Source: Micromonospora sp. WMMD1102 (GTDB lineage: Bacteria > Actinomycetota > Actinomycetes > Mycobacteriales > Micromonosporaceae). Taken from it: a stretch of DNA of 64,000 bases. Of the stretch, positions 18,229 through 27,443 are shown in pieces. Position 1 is the first letter of the stretch; every line of letters starts with the position of its first letter. The stretch lies in assembly GCF_029626265.1 (NCBI RefSeq), contig NZ_JARUBN010000001.1:3348001-3412000 (forward strand), given 5' to 3'. A program made the position numbers and the translations under genes. The notes under the pieces are model-generated. The model made no database searches. It saw only the letters and a list, made by a program, of their open reading frames with translations, and was not told the DNA's origin.

Positions 18229-18807
18229 TCACCGGTGGTATCCGTTGTGTCGCGGACAGAGGTGCCCGGCCGGGTCGAGCGGCTGGCCGCAGAGCGGGCA
18301 CGGCGGCCGTCCCGCCGCCACCACCCGGCGGGCCCGCTCGATGAACTCGCGGACCGCCTGCGGGGTCAACCGGACCCGGAGCCGGTCGAGGTCGTCGTCC
18401 GGCTCCTCGTCGTCGGAGTCGACCTCCTCCTCCTCGCCGCCGAGTTCGACCTCAGCCTCGGCCTCACCGGCGGCGATCGCCTCGATCACCACCGTGGCGG
18501 TGTCGACGTCGAAGGCCAGCCCGAGGGTGCCGACCCGGAACTCCTCGTCGACCGGCGTGTCCAGCGGCTCGTTGTCCGAGGTGACCGGAGGCGGCTCCGG
18601 CAGCTCGACGCCGAACCGCCGGTGCGCCTCGGTCAGCAGTTCCTCCAACTTCTCGGCCAGCAGGGAGACCTGGACCTTCTCCAGCGCCACGCTGACCAGC
18701 CGGCCGCCACCGCGGGCCTGGAGGAAGAACGTCCGCTCACCCGGCGGACCCACAGTTCCGGCGACGAACCGCTCGGGCGGCTCGAATGCGTGCACCTGGT
18801 GGGTCAT
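18229..18807 (-). CDS. DUF3090-family protein with C-terminal zinc ribbon
   Basis: 192 aa from ATG 18807. It starts MTHQVHAFEPPERFVAGTVG as the family does. A very acidic stretch lies near the middle (EEEEVDSDDEEPDDDLD), and the C-terminus has a zinc-knuckle-like CPLCGQPLDPAGHLCPRHNGYHR (three Cys plus His). The family is conserved in actinobacteria beside the SCO1664-like gene. Function is unknown. It probably forms an operon with the downstream SCO1664-like gene. Confidence 0.92.
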   Translation of the reverse strand: MTHQVHAFEPPERFVAGTVGPPGERTFFLQARGGGRLVSVALEKVQVSLLAEKLEELLTEAHRRFGVELPEPPPVTSDNEPLDTPVDEEFRVGTLGLAFDVDTATVVIEAIAAGEAEAEVELGGEEEEVDSDDEEPDDDLDRLRVRLTPQAVREFIERARRVVAAGRPPCPLCGQPLDPAGHLCPRHNGYHR

Positions 18808-18914
18808 ACCCACGACCCTATCCGCCCGGCTACCACAGCGCGCAGCCCACCGACGCGAATCACCGTACGCCCGGCTCCGGTGCGGCGACGGCGCCGGTCC
18901 ACGAGGCGCTTCCC

Positions 18915-19005
18915 GGTGCACCGGTCCACCGTTCGTCACCCGGCGCACCGGTCCACCGGGCGACGAACGCCGGGGCGGTCGACTGGGCGACGGACGCCGG
19001 GGCGG
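18915..19005. repeat. Two interleaved 27-bp-period repeats
   Basis: A 17-mer with core GCACCGGTCCACCG recurs at 18915 and 18942, and a 21-mer with core ACGCCGGGGCGG recurs at 18958 and 18985; both have a period of 27 bp. They fill the spacer between the phosphatase stop and the DUF3090 start. Confidence 0.55.
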
Positions 19006-19029
19006 GGCTGCCCTCGCCGGGGCGGCGGG

Positions 19030-19773
19030 TCACCGCTGCCGCCCGTCCGCACCGGCGCCCGATCCGGCACCGGCGGCGCCGACGCCGCCGCCGACCGCCG
19101 CGTCCGAGGAGACCGCCCGGGGGCGGCGACGGCGACCGGTACGCGGCGGAACCAGGCCGGTCAGGTCGCCGCCGGTGTCGTTGAGCCGAAGTACGAAGGG
19201 GCGGACCGGGGTGTAGCGGATGCCGGTCACGGAGCCCGGGTCGGCCACGATCCGCTGGAACTGGTCCAGGTGTACGCCCATCGCGTCCGCCACGATGGCC
19301 TTGATCACGTCACCGTGGCTGCACGCCAGCCAGATCGCCTCCGGCCCGTGCTCGGCGGTGACCTGGGCGTCCCACCGGCGTACCGCCTCGACCGCCCGGG
19401 TGGCCATCCCGGCCATCGACTCCCCGTCCGGGAAGACGGCTGCACTCGGGTGCTGCTGCACCACCTTCCACAGTGGATCCTTGGCGAGCTTCTTCAGCGG
19501 CTGGCCCTGCCAGGCCCCGTAGTCGCACTCGACAAGCCCCTCCTCGACCACCGGTACGGCGTCCGGCAGCGCCAGCTCCAGGGTCTGCCGGCAGCGGATC
19601 AGCGGACTTGTCACCACCGCCGCCAGCGGGATCGCCCGGAGCCGGCCGCCGACCGCGGTCGCCTGGGCCCGGCCGGTCTCGTCCAGCTCGACGGGTTGCC
19701 GTCCGGCCAGGCCGCCGTCGGCGTTCGCCGTGGTCCGGCCGTGCCGCAGGAGCAAGAGGGTCGCCACGCTCAC
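19030..19773 (-). CDS. Histidine phosphatase family protein (phosphoglycerate-mutase-like)
   Basis: 247 aa. The catalytic LLRHGRTTAN gives the phosphorylated His and Arg; RCRQTLEL and the acid in LVECDYGAWQG follow, and the second catalytic His is in CSHGD. The C-terminal 45 residues are a low-complexity Arg/Gly/Ala tail. The family (MSMEG_4193-like) is a standard neighbour of DUF3090 and mshC in actinobacteria. The substrate is unknown. Start is GTG 19773, with a second GTG at 19767 as a possible alternative. Confidence 0.92.
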   Translation of the reverse strand: MSVATLLLLRHGRTTANADGGLAGRQPVELDETGRAQATAVGGRLRAIPLAAVVTSPLIRCRQTLELALPDAVPVVEEGLVECDYGAWQGQPLKKLAKDPLWKVVQQHPSAAVFPDGESMAGMATRAVEAVRRWDAQVTAEHGPEAIWLACSHGDVIKAIVADAMGVHLDQFQRIVADPGSVTGIRYTPVRPFVLRLNDTGGDLTGLVPPRTGRRRRPRAVSSDAAVGGGVGAAGAGSGAGADGRQR

Positions 19774-19892
19774 ACCCTACGTTCCGGTCCCGGCCCGCCC
19801 GCGCGAGCCGCCCGAATCGCGCCCGCGCCGCCACGGACCGGTGCCGGGAGGTCGAGCGGCCGAGCGGGTGCGTCGCGGCCGAACGGGCGGGT

Positions 19893-19914
19893 CAGGGGCA
19901 GGGGCAGGGGCAGG
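19893..19914. repeat. CAGGGG hexanucleotide run
   Basis: Three and a half tandem copies of CAGGGG in the spacer between uppP and the phosphatase gene; no function is evident. Confidence 0.5.
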
Positions 19915-19955
19915 CACAGGTGGGGGAAGCGGGTTGGTCAGGGGCGGGGTCGGCC

Positions 19956-20789
19956 TCAGGTGGCCGAGATCGTGCCGGTGAGCAGCAGGGCCAGTACCAG
20001 GCTGCCCAGCGCCACCCGGTAGAGGACGAAGACGTAGAGGGTGTGGTGCGCGACATAACGCAGCAGCCAGGCGATGGCGGCGTAGCCGACACCGAAGGCG
20101 ATGATCGTGGCCACCACCATCTGCGCCGGGGTGGGGATCGCGCCGCCGCCGCTGGTGTCGAAGACGTCCGGGAGGCTGAAGACCCCGGACATCACCACCG
20201 CCGGGATGGCCAGCAGGAACGAGTACCGGGCCGCCGCCTCGCGGGTGAGGTTGAGGAAGAGCCCGGCGGTGAGCGTGCCGCCGGAGCGGGACACCCCGGG
20301 AATCAGCGCCATCGCCTGGGCGAGACCCATCACGATGCCGTCCCGCAGGGTGAAGTTCTCCAGCCGGCGGGTCTGCCGACCCCAGTACTCGGCGAAGGCC
20401 AGCACGAAGGCGAAGACGATGAGCGTGGTGGCGACCAGCCAGAGGTTCCGGGCGGCGGTACGGATCTGGTCCTTGAACAGGAGGCCGAACACGCCGATCG
20501 GGATCGACCCGATGATCACGTACCAGCCCATCCGGTAGTCGAGGCTGGACCGGACGGAGGGGTCCCAGATGCCGATCACCCAGACCCGGGTGATCCGCCA
20601 GATGTCCTTGGCGAAGTAGAGCAGCACGGCGGCTTCCGTGCCGAGCTGGGTGACCGCGGTGAACGACGCACCGGCGTCCTGGTCGAAGAAGATCGCCGAG
20701 GTGATCCGCAGGTGGCCGGAGGAACTGATCGGCAGGAACTCGGTGAGGCCCTGGACGATCCCCAGGACGATTGTCTCGATCCAGCTCAC
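19956..20789 (-). CDS. uppP: Undecaprenyl-diphosphatase
   Basis: 277 aa, typical of BacA/UppP, with about eight hydrophobic segments. Two conserved active-site motifs are present: [14 protein letters not shown] near the N-terminus and PGVSRSGGT in the middle. It dephosphorylates undecaprenyl pyrophosphate to recycle the lipid carrier for cell-wall synthesis and gives bacitracin tolerance. GTG start at 20789. It shares its strand with the oxidoreductase gene upstream (64-bp gap). Confidence 0.97.
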   Translation of the reverse strand: MSWIETIVLGIVQGLTEFLPISSSGHLRITSAIFFDQDAGASFTAVTQLGTEAAVLLYFAKDIWRITRVWVIGIWDPSVRSSLDYRMGWYVIIGSIPIGVFGLLFKDQIRTAARNLWLVATTLIVFAFVLAFAEYWGRQTRRLENFTLRDGIVMGLAQAMALIPGVSRSGGTLTAGLFLNLTREAAARYSFLLAIPAVVMSGVFSLPDVFDTSGGGAIPTPAQMVVATIIAFGVGYAAIAWLLRYVAHHTLYVFVLYRVALGSLVLALLLTGTISAT

Positions 20790-20853
20790 CCGCGCACTCC
20801 GCTCCCCGCCGTACTCCGCCCGCCGTCCGCCGGTCCCCGCTGGCCGGGCCCGT

Positions 20854-21906
20854 TCACTCGCCGACCCCGGCGAGGTCCAGCGCCTCGGCGCAGGTGCGCA
20901 GGGTCTGGATGCCGCTTTCCGCGTCGGCGACGAAGAGGCTCACCGAGAGGGTCGTCACGCCGGAGGCGGCGTACTCGCGCATCTTGTCGGCGATCCGCTC
21001 CTTCGGCCCGAGCAGCGAGGTCCGGTCGATGAACTCCAGCGGTACGGCCGCCGCCGCGTCCCGCTGCCGCTTGGCCAGGTAGAGGTCCTGCACCTCACGG
21101 GCGGCGTCGCCGTAGCCCATCCGGGTGGCGAGCTGGTTGTAGAAGTTCTGCTCCCGGCTGCCCATCCCGCCGAGGTAGAGCGCGGCGTACCAGCGGACCA
21201 GCTCGGCGCAGTTGGCGACGTCGTCACCGACCACCACCGGCACGCTTGGCACGATGCCGAACCCGGCGAGCTCCCTGCCGGCCTTCGCCCGGCCGGCGGC
21301 GACGGTGCGCAGCTGGTCGGCGGCGAAGTCCGGGGCGAAGAAGATCGCCAGCCAGCCGTCGGCGATCTCACCGGCGAGTTCGAGGTTCTTCGGGCCGACC
21401 GCCGCCAGGTAGATCGGGATCTCCTCGCGGGGCGGGTGGAAGCCGAGCCGCAGCGCCTTGCCGGGGCCGTCCGGCAGCGGCAGCCGGTAGTGCGCGCCGT
21501 CGTACTCCACCGGCTTGCGGGCGATGGCCAGCTTGACGATGTCGACGTACTCCCGGGTCCGGGCCAGCGGCTTGGCGAACCGCACCCCGTGCCAGCCCTC
21601 TGAAACCTGTGGGCCGGAGACGCCGAGGCCGAGCCGGAACCGGCCGCCGGAGATCGCGTCGATGGTCGCGGCGGTCATCGCGGTTGCGGCCGGACTGCGC
21701 GCCGGGATCTGCATCACCGCCGAGCCGACGTCGATCCGCTCGGTCTGGCCGGCGAGCCAGGCCAGCATGCTCGGCGAGTCCGAGCCGTACGCCTCGGCCG
21801 CCCAGACCACCGAGTAGCCGAGCCGGTCCGCCTCCCGGGCCAGGGCCAGATGGTCCGCCAGAGTGCTCCACGCCGTCTGGTATCCGAGGCTGAGCCCGAG
21901 TCGCAC
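20854..21906 (-). CDS. LLM-class F420-dependent oxidoreductase (Rv3520c-like)
   Basis: 350 aa from GTG 21906, where [10 protein letters not shown] starts the barrel as in relatives; AGAGGGACC precedes it. The luciferase-like TIM barrel shows [39 protein letters not shown] and the C-terminal [10 protein letters not shown] strand. It should use deazaflavin F420, common in actinobacteria, to reduce or oxidise an unknown substrate. Conserved near uppP and mshC in this phylum. Confidence 0.93.
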   Translation of the reverse strand: MRLGLSLGYQTAWSTLADHLALAREADRLGYSVVWAAEAYGSDSPSMLAWLAGQTERIDVGSAVMQIPARSPAATAMTAATIDAISGGRFRLGLGVSGPQVSEGWHGVRFAKPLARTREYVDIVKLAIARKPVEYDGAHYRLPLPDGPGKALRLGFHPPREEIPIYLAAVGPKNLELAGEIADGWLAIFFAPDFAADQLRTVAAGRAKAGRELAGFGIVPSVPVVVGDDVANCAELVRWYAALYLGGMGSREQNFYNQLATRMGYGDAAREVQDLYLAKRQRDAAAAVPLEFIDRTSLLGPKERIADKMREYAASGVTTLSVSLFVADAESGIQTLRTCAEALDLAGVGE

Positions 21907-22117
21907 TGGTCCCTCTCCCCCATCCGTTCGCAAGTCGCATCAGGGTACGCAATGACCCCCGACCGCCCTCCGCTGACCCGCCGATGCCGGACCCATGCCC
22001 GGAAGTCGGTTTTGTGGCGGTCCGCGCTGACCGACGCCGTGGACCGGTCCGGGAAGCCTGGCCGGGATGGTGGGAGCGAGGATATCGGCGGAGCGATGTT
22101 CTGAATAAGGTTCAACC

Positions 22118-23089
22118 ATGCGACAACGACCGCTCGGCCGAAGCGGGCTGGCGGTTTCCCGGCTCGCGCTCGGCACCATGACCTGGGGTCGGGACACCGA
22201 TGCGGACGACGCCGCCGCCCAACTGAAGAGTTATCTCGATGCCGGCGGCAATCTCGTCGACACCGCCGACGTCTACGGCGACGGCGACGCGGAGGCGGTG
22301 ATCGGCTCCCTGCTCGGCACCCTGGTGCCCCGCGACGACCTGCTGATCGCCACCAAGGCGGGGCTGCGGCCCGGTGCCGACCGCCGCCGGGACACCTCCC
22401 GGGGTCACCTGCTGCGCACCCTGGACGCCTCGCTGCGCCGGCTCGGCACCGACCACGTCGACCTGTGGCAGGTGCACGGCTACGACCCCGCCACCCCGCT
22501 GGAGGAGACGCTGGCCGCCCTGGACCACGCGGTGAACAGCGGCCGGGTCCGGTACGTCGGCGTCTCCAACTTCTCCGGCTGGCAGACCGCCCAGGCGGCC
22601 ACCTGGCAGGCCGCGTTCCCCGGCCGGGCCCCGGTGGTCGCCGCCCAGGTGGAGTACTCGCTGCTGGAGCGCGGCGTCGAGCGGGAGCTGCTGCCCGCCT
22701 GCGAGAGTCTGGGGCTGGGTGTGCTGCCCTGGTCGCCGCTGGGTCGCGGGGTGTTGACCGGCAAGTACCGGCACGGCCGCCCGACCGACTCCCGGGCCGC
22801 CTCGGCGCACTTCGAGCCGTTCGTCGCCCGCTACCTGGAGCCGCGCTGCTCCAGCATCGTGGAGGCGGTGGCCACCGCGGCCGGCGGTCTCGGGGTGTCG
22901 CCGCTGGAGGTGGCGCTGGCCTGGATCCGGGACCGGCCCGGAGTGGTCGCCCCGATCCTCGGCGCCCGCACCGTCGGCCAGCTGCTCGGGGCCCTCCAGG
23001 TGGAGCGGATGACGCTGCCGCTGGAGATCACCCGGGCACTCGACGACGTCTCGGCCGTCCCGGTCGGCTACCCGGAACGGGACAGCTGA
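22118..23089 (+). CDS. Aldo/keto reductase
   Basis: 323 aa. The AKR tetrad is complete: D48 and Y53 (LVDTADVYG), K80 (LIATKAG), H120 (LWQVHG). NADPH-site residues lie in the C-terminal GVVAPILGARTVGQL. Start is ATG 22118, with AAGG seven nt upstream. It reduces aldehydes or ketones with NADPH; the true substrate is unknown. It is divergent from the F420 oxidoreductase gene, sharing a 210-bp promoter region. Confidence 0.95.
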   Translation: MRQRPLGRSGLAVSRLALGTMTWGRDTDADDAAAQLKSYLDAGGNLVDTADVYGDGDAEAVIGSLLGTLVPRDDLLIATKAGLRPGADRRRDTSRGHLLRTLDASLRRLGTDHVDLWQVHGYDPATPLEETLAALDHAVNSGRVRYVGVSNFSGWQTAQAATWQAAFPGRAPVVAAQVEYSLLERGVERELLPACESLGLGVLPWSPLGRGVLTGKYRHGRPTDSRAASAHFEPFVARYLEPRCSSIVEAVATAAGGLGVSPLEVALAWIRDRPGVVAPILGARTVGQLLGALQVERMTLPLEITRALDDVSAVPVGYPERDS

Positions 23090-23090
23090 G

Positions 23091-23180
23091 CCCGGGGCAG
23101 GACGGGAGCGCCGGGGACAGGACGAGAGCGCCGAGGGCAGGACAGGATCGCCGAGGGCAGGACAGGATCGCCGAGCCCGG
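23091..23180. repeat. 20-bp tandem repeat, about 4.5 copies
   Basis: An exactly 20-bp-periodic array with unit core CCGAGGGCAGGACAGGATCG. The last two units are almost identical and the first ones have drifted. It starts right after the aldo/keto reductase stop. Confidence 0.8.
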
Positions 23181-23186
23181 CCACCA

Positions 23187-23231
23187 GAACGCGACATCGC
23201 CGCGACCCGGAACGCGACATCGCCGCGACCG
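23187..23231. repeat. 22-23-bp tandem repeat, two copies
   Basis: Two copies of a unit with core GAACGCGACATCGCCGCGAC at 23187 and 23210, followed by a partial third. It is adjacent to, but unrelated in sequence to, the 20-bp array. Confidence 0.7.
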
Positions 23232-23323
23232 GAACGGGACGTCCGGTCGCCGGTCGGACACCACGGCAGCTCACGGCGGGGAAGGACTGGTGCCACCCCG
23301 CGACGGTGGGCAGGATAGAGGAC

Positions 23324-23515
23324 ATGGACTACGAATACGCGCCATTGCGGTTACCGCCGAATGTCGACCGGATGACCGCGATGGCGCAACTGGCGATCCA
23401 GGCCGAGTTCTCCGGCTGGGAGCTGGCCCGGGTGCGACTGTTCCGTGACGGTACGCGGCAGGTGGTGCTGCGCCGCCGCGTGGTCAACCAGTCGCAACCG
23501 GGCCTCTCCTACTAG
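23324..23515 (+). CDS. DUF5703-family small protein
   Basis: 63 aa from ATG 23324 (MDYEYAPLRLPPNVDR), where the family normally starts; AGGA lies 8 nt upstream. A GTG at 23306 would add six residues. Conserved small actinobacterial protein near mshC, uppP and the acidic protein downstream. Function unknown; no signal peptide or membrane segment. Confidence 0.85.
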   Translation: MDYEYAPLRLPPNVDRMTAMAQLAIQAEFSGWELARVRLFRDGTRQVVLRRRVVNQSQPGLSY

Positions 23516-23565
23516 CTCCCCGGGCTGCCAGCCCACTTCCGCCCCGGGGGTGCCGCCGAGCCGCC

Positions 23566-24234
23566 CTACCGGGCCTGCTCGGCCTCCTCGTCGGCCTCGG
23601 ACAGGAACGGGTGCTCGTCCAGCCGGCCGACGAGCCGGTCGTCGGCCCCCGGCGTGAACGGCCCGCTGCTGTCCTCGTCGTCGAAGGACTCCAGATCCAG
23701 CGGCACCGAGACCTCGCTGACCATCACGACGCCGTCCAGCGGCTCCAGCTCCGGGATGTCCAGGGCGCCGAGCGACCCGTCCCCGGTCTGCAACAGCTCC
23801 AGCACGGCCTCGCCGACACCCTCCACCACCGGCGACTCCTCCTCGTCCGGCACGGCGGCCCGGCGGGCTGCCTGGGCCACGCGGAGTAGGGCGGCGACGC
23901 TCGGCACCCGGTAGTCGCGCCGGTGGCGTACGGAGAGGACCAGCGGGTGCGGGTCGTTCGGCTCCGAGCCGTCGGCACCGCCCAGCCCCACCCCGAAGCG
24001 CTCGTCCGCCTCGTCCGGGTCGATCGCCTCCACGTCCCACGGCGTGACCTCGCCGAAGGCGTCGAGCAGTTGCTCATCGTACGCGTACGACGCGTTGTTG
24101 AGCTCGACGTACGCCTGCCAGACGGCATCGTCGTCGATCCGGCCGTCGGCGGCCCGGACCGCTGCCAGGTGCGCCCGGGCGGTCTCGACGACCCGTTCCA
24201 GGGCGGCGTCCAGCTCGGCGTGCTGGTCGGTCAT
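23566..24234 (-). CDS. Conserved acidic actinobacterial protein of unknown function
   Basis: 222 aa, strongly acidic. The N-terminus is helical (AELDAALERVVETARAHLAAVRAADG), with a VTPWDVEAIDP segment, an RDYRVPSVAALLRVAQAARR helix and a C-terminal half rich in Asp/Glu (ESFDDEDSSG, EADEEAEQ). No catalytic motif is visible. It looks like a conserved hypothetical beside DUF5703, convergent to it. Start is ATG 24234. Confidence 0.85.
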   Translation of the reverse strand: MTDQHAELDAALERVVETARAHLAAVRAADGRIDDDAVWQAYVELNNASYAYDEQLLDAFGEVTPWDVEAIDPDEADERFGVGLGGADGSEPNDPHPLVLSVRHRRDYRVPSVAALLRVAQAARRAAVPDEEESPVVEGVGEAVLELLQTGDGSLGALDIPELEPLDGVVMVSEVSVPLDLESFDDEDSSGPFTPGADDRLVGRLDEHPFLSEADEEAEQAR

Positions 24235-24418
24235 GGTGTGGCCTGTCCCTTCGCTGCGATGTCACCGGCCCGCCGGGGCGACCGTGGTGCCGGGCGGGCA
24301 GTCGATCCGCCGACACGGGCCGGGAACCGACGGACCGGGATTGGGTGGAACCGGAAGTGGATGGATCAACCGGGGAACCGTAGACGAGTGCCGCCGGATC
24401 CGCCAGGTGGACGGATGG

Positions 24419-25762
24419 TCAGCTCTGCCGGAGGAACCGGTCGAGCACCCGTACGCCGAACTGTAGTCCGTCGACCGGCACCCGCTCGTCGATGCCGTGG
24501 AACAGCGCGGAGAAGTTCAGGTCGGCCGGCAGCCGCAGCGGCGCGAAGCCGAAGCAGCGGATGCCGAGCTTGGCGAACGCCTTCGCGTCGGTGCCGCCGG
24601 AGAGCATGTACGGCACCGGCCGGGCGCCCGGGTCCTCGGCCCGCAGCGCCGCCGCCATCGCGTCGACCAGGTCGCCGTCGAAGCTGGTCTCCAGCGCCGG
24701 CTGCCGCTGCACGTGCTCGATCTCGATGTCCGGCCCGATCACCTCGCGCAGCTGCTCCATCAACAGCTCGGACTGGCCGGGCAGGCTCCGGCAGTCGATG
24801 GTGGCGCTGGCCCGGCTCGGGATCACGTTGTCCTTGTAGCCGGCCGCCAGCCGGGTCGGGTTGGCGGTGTTCCGGACCGTCGCCCCGATCAGGTTGGCGA
24901 TCGGCCCGAGCTTGGCGATCGCCAACTCCGGATCGTCGGGGTCGAGTTCGATGCCGAGCGCCTCGGAGACCTGCTCCAGGAAGGCCCGCACGGTCGGGGT
25001 GACCACGATCGGGAACCGGTGCCGGCCGACCCGGGCCACCGCCTCGGCCAGCGCGGTGACGGCGTTGTCGTCGTGCACCATGGAGCCGTGCCCGGGGCGG
25101 CCCCGGGCGTGCAGCCGCAGCCACTCCAGGCCCTTCTCGGCGGTTTCGATCAGATAGAGCCGCAGGTCGGGACTGACCGTATAGGAGAAGCCGCCGACCT
25201 CGCCGATCGCCTCCGTGCAGCCCTCCAGCAGCTCGGGATGCCGCTCGACCAGGAAGTGCGCGCCGTACTCGCCGCCGGCCTCCTCGTCGGCGGTGAAGGC
25301 GAGCACCAGGTCGCGGGGCGGGCGTACCCCGGTGCGCTGCCAGTCGCGGAGCACCGCCAGCACCATCGCGTCGAAGTCCTTCATGTCGATCGCGCCCCGG
25401 CCCCAGAGGTAGCCGTCGGCGACCTCGCCGGAGAACGGGTGCACCGACCACTCGCTGGCGTCGGCCGGTACGACGTCCAGGTGCCCGTGCACCAGCAGGG
25501 CGCCCCGGCCCGGGTCGGTGCCGGGGATCCGGGCCACCAGGCTGGTCCGGCCGGGTGCCGACTCGCGTAGCTGCGACTCGACGCCGACCTCGGCGAGCTT
25601 CTCCGCCACGTACTCCGCGGCGCGGCGTTCGCCGACGGTCGTCTCGGGGTCACCGGTGTTGCTGCTGTCGATCCGGAGCAGGTCCCGGCACAGCTCGACG
25701 ACCTCGTCGGCGGCGCTCGGGAAGGCGGAGGACCCGGGCTGGCTACTCATGCGGTTCTTCAT
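24419..25762 (-). CDS. M20-family metallo-hydrolase (dipeptidase/deacylase)
   Basis: 447 aa from ATG 25762; a second ATG at 25750 (MSSQPG) is also possible. First metal-ligand motif HGHLDVV (His at about 94, Asp at 96), bridging Asp in WGRGAIDMKD, catalytic Glu-Glu in FTADEEAGGE, and a later ligand near the C-terminus in ALFHGIDERVP. The lid/dimerisation domain lies at about 200-320 (GRPGHGSMVHDDNAVTALAEAV). Family members hydrolyse peptides or N-acyl amino acids with two zinc ions; the exact substrate is open. Confidence 0.93.
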   Translation of the reverse strand: MKNRMSSQPGSSAFPSAADEVVELCRDLLRIDSSNTGDPETTVGERRAAEYVAEKLAEVGVESQLRESAPGRTSLVARIPGTDPGRGALLVHGHLDVVPADASEWSVHPFSGEVADGYLWGRGAIDMKDFDAMVLAVLRDWQRTGVRPPRDLVLAFTADEEAGGEYGAHFLVERHPELLEGCTEAIGEVGGFSYTVSPDLRLYLIETAEKGLEWLRLHARGRPGHGSMVHDDNAVTALAEAVARVGRHRFPIVVTPTVRAFLEQVSEALGIELDPDDPELAIAKLGPIANLIGATVRNTANPTRLAAGYKDNVIPSRASATIDCRSLPGQSELLMEQLREVIGPDIEIEHVQRQPALETSFDGDLVDAMAAALRAEDPGARPVPYMLSGGTDAKAFAKLGIRCFGFAPLRLPADLNFSALFHGIDERVPVDGLQFGVRVLDRFLRQS

Positions 25763-25906
25763 ACCAGCCGGGCGGCCCCGCGCGTCCCGCCCCCACCCGG
25801 TGTCGGGGTTTCGCCGTCCTTACCGGAGGGTACCTGCGGGTGTCCGCGGAGCAGCGCCGGTCGATGGACACCGGCGGACCGGCGGACCGCAGTGAGGAGG
25901 CCAATC

Positions 25907-26566
25907 GTGAGCGTGCCACTGCCGCCACTGCCCCCGACCGGTGACGACGAGGAGTACCGGCCGGGCGGGCGCAGCATGGTGGACCTGCTCGCCGAGGAAC
26001 ACGACCAGATCGTCGCGCTCTGCGGCGAGCTGACCGAGGACATCGGCGCGGAGCGGCGCAGCCAGGTCGCCGAGGTGCTGACCGCGACCGTCGCCCGGCA
26101 TCTCTCCGGCGAGGAGCAGTACCTCTATCCGACGATCCGTAGCACCCTGCCCGACGGTGCCACGCTGGCCGACCGGGAGATCGCGGCGGACACCGACGTG
26201 CTGCGTACGCTGCGGGAACTCGCGCAGGTAACGCCGACCGAGCCGCGGTTCGCCGAACTCGCCGACGAGGTCACCGGGCAGCTGCGCCGGCACGCCTCGA
26301 CCGCGTCGGCGGAGATCTTCCCCGCGTTGCGGGCGGCGGCCAGCGACGCCGACCTGATCCGGCTCGGCAACCGGGTGGAGATCGCCGAGGAGGCCGCACC
26401 GACCCGGCCGCATCCGGACGCCCCGACGACACCGCCGTGGAACCGGGTGGTCGAGCCCGCGCTCGGCGTGGTCGACAAGGTACGCGACGCGGTGAGCGGC
26501 CGGCCGACGTACGTCGAGGACCTGAACCCGCCGGCCAGCACCGCGACCCCGACGACGGGAGCCTGA
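25907..26566 (+). CDS. Hemerythrin HHE-domain protein
   Basis: 219 aa from GTG 25907, chosen because GAGGAGG (25894-25900) lies 6 nt upstream. The metal-binding helices are visible as DLLAEEHDQI, RHLSGEEQYLYP and RRHASTASAEIFP, giving the His and carboxylate ligands of a non-haem di-iron site. The C-terminal 70 residues are a Pro-rich linker and short amphipathic stretch. Likely role: O2, NO or iron-redox handling. It is about 84 bp before the ThuA-like gene on the same strand. Confidence 0.9.
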   Translation: MSVPLPPLPPTGDDEEYRPGGRSMVDLLAEEHDQIVALCGELTEDIGAERRSQVAEVLTATVARHLSGEEQYLYPTIRSTLPDGATLADREIAADTDVLRTLRELAQVTPTEPRFAELADEVTGQLRRHASTASAEIFPALRAAASDADLIRLGNRVEIAEEAAPTRPHPDAPTTPPWNRVVEPALGVVDKVRDAVSGRPTYVEDLNPPASTATPTTGA

Positions 26567-26650
26567 CCCTCGACGGGGATGACATGATCGTGCTCGGCCC
26601 GGTGCGGATCTCCGCGCCGGGCCGAGATGCCGATGGACGGAGGTTTGGCG

Positions 26651-27349
26651 GTGCGCGACGCGCTGGTGGTCCGGGGCGGCTGGGAGGGACACGTCCCGGT
26701 GGCCGCGACGGAGTTGTTCGTCCCGTTCCTCCGAAACGCGGGCTTCAGCGTCGAGGTGCACGACGACCTCGCCGTCTACGCCGACCCGGACCGGATGGCC
26801 GCCGCCGACCTGGTGGTGCAGTGCTGGTCGATCGGGACCATCACCGACGAGCAGGCGGCCGGACTGGTCGCGGCGGTCCGGGCCGGCACCGGGTTCGCCG
26901 GCTGGCACGGCGGAATCGTGGGCGCCTTCCACCACAACGCCTACCACCAGCTGACCGGTGGGGTGTTCGTGCACCATCCGCCGGGCTTCTCCGACCACGA
27001 GCTGACGGTGCTGCCGGAGCGGGCCGACCATCCGATCGTCCGGGGCGTCGGCACGGTACGCCTGCACACCGAGAAGTACTGGGTGCTGGCCGACCCGCTC
27101 AACGACGTACTCGCGACGGTGACCTTCGACCCCGAGCCGGCGGACCGGGACGCGGCGGCGGACGACGGCCCACCGGCCCAGGGCACGCCGTGGGACCGTT
27201 CGGTCACCCTGCCCGCGGTCTGGACCCGGAGCTGGGGCGCGGGTCGGGTCTTCGTCTCCACGGTCGGGCACAAACTCGACGACCTGACCCTGCCGCCGAT
27301 CCGCCGGATCACCGAACGGGGCCTGCTCTGGGCCGCCCGACAGATTTAG
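26651..27349 (+). CDS. ThuA-like domain protein
   Basis: 232 aa from GTG 26651, with GGAGG seven nt upstream. Class-I-glutamine-amidotransferase-like fold: ALVVRGGWEGH at the N-terminus, YADPDRMAAADLVVQCWSIG, GTGFAGWHGG and PVVWT-like VWTRSWGAGRVFVSTVGHKLDD near the end, all typical of ThuA (trehalose-utilisation) proteins. Biochemical role is poorly defined; sugar oxidation or isomerisation has been suggested for relatives. It ends 94 bp before the LysR gene. Confidence 0.9.
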   Translation: MRDALVVRGGWEGHVPVAATELFVPFLRNAGFSVEVHDDLAVYADPDRMAAADLVVQCWSIGTITDEQAAGLVAAVRAGTGFAGWHGGIVGAFHHNAYHQLTGGVFVHHPPGFSDHELTVLPERADHPIVRGVGTVRLHTEKYWVLADPLNDVLATVTFDPEPADRDAAADDGPPAQGTPWDRSVTLPAVWTRSWGAGRVFVSTVGHKLDDLTLPPIRRITERGLLWAARQI

Positions 27350-27443
27350 GTGTCCGTTCGGTCGCAGTTTGGGTTTCCTTTGGGGGATCTTTCACTGGTC
27401 GAAGGTCTAGCCGTGAATCCCTTTCGGGTCCTACCGTCACGCT

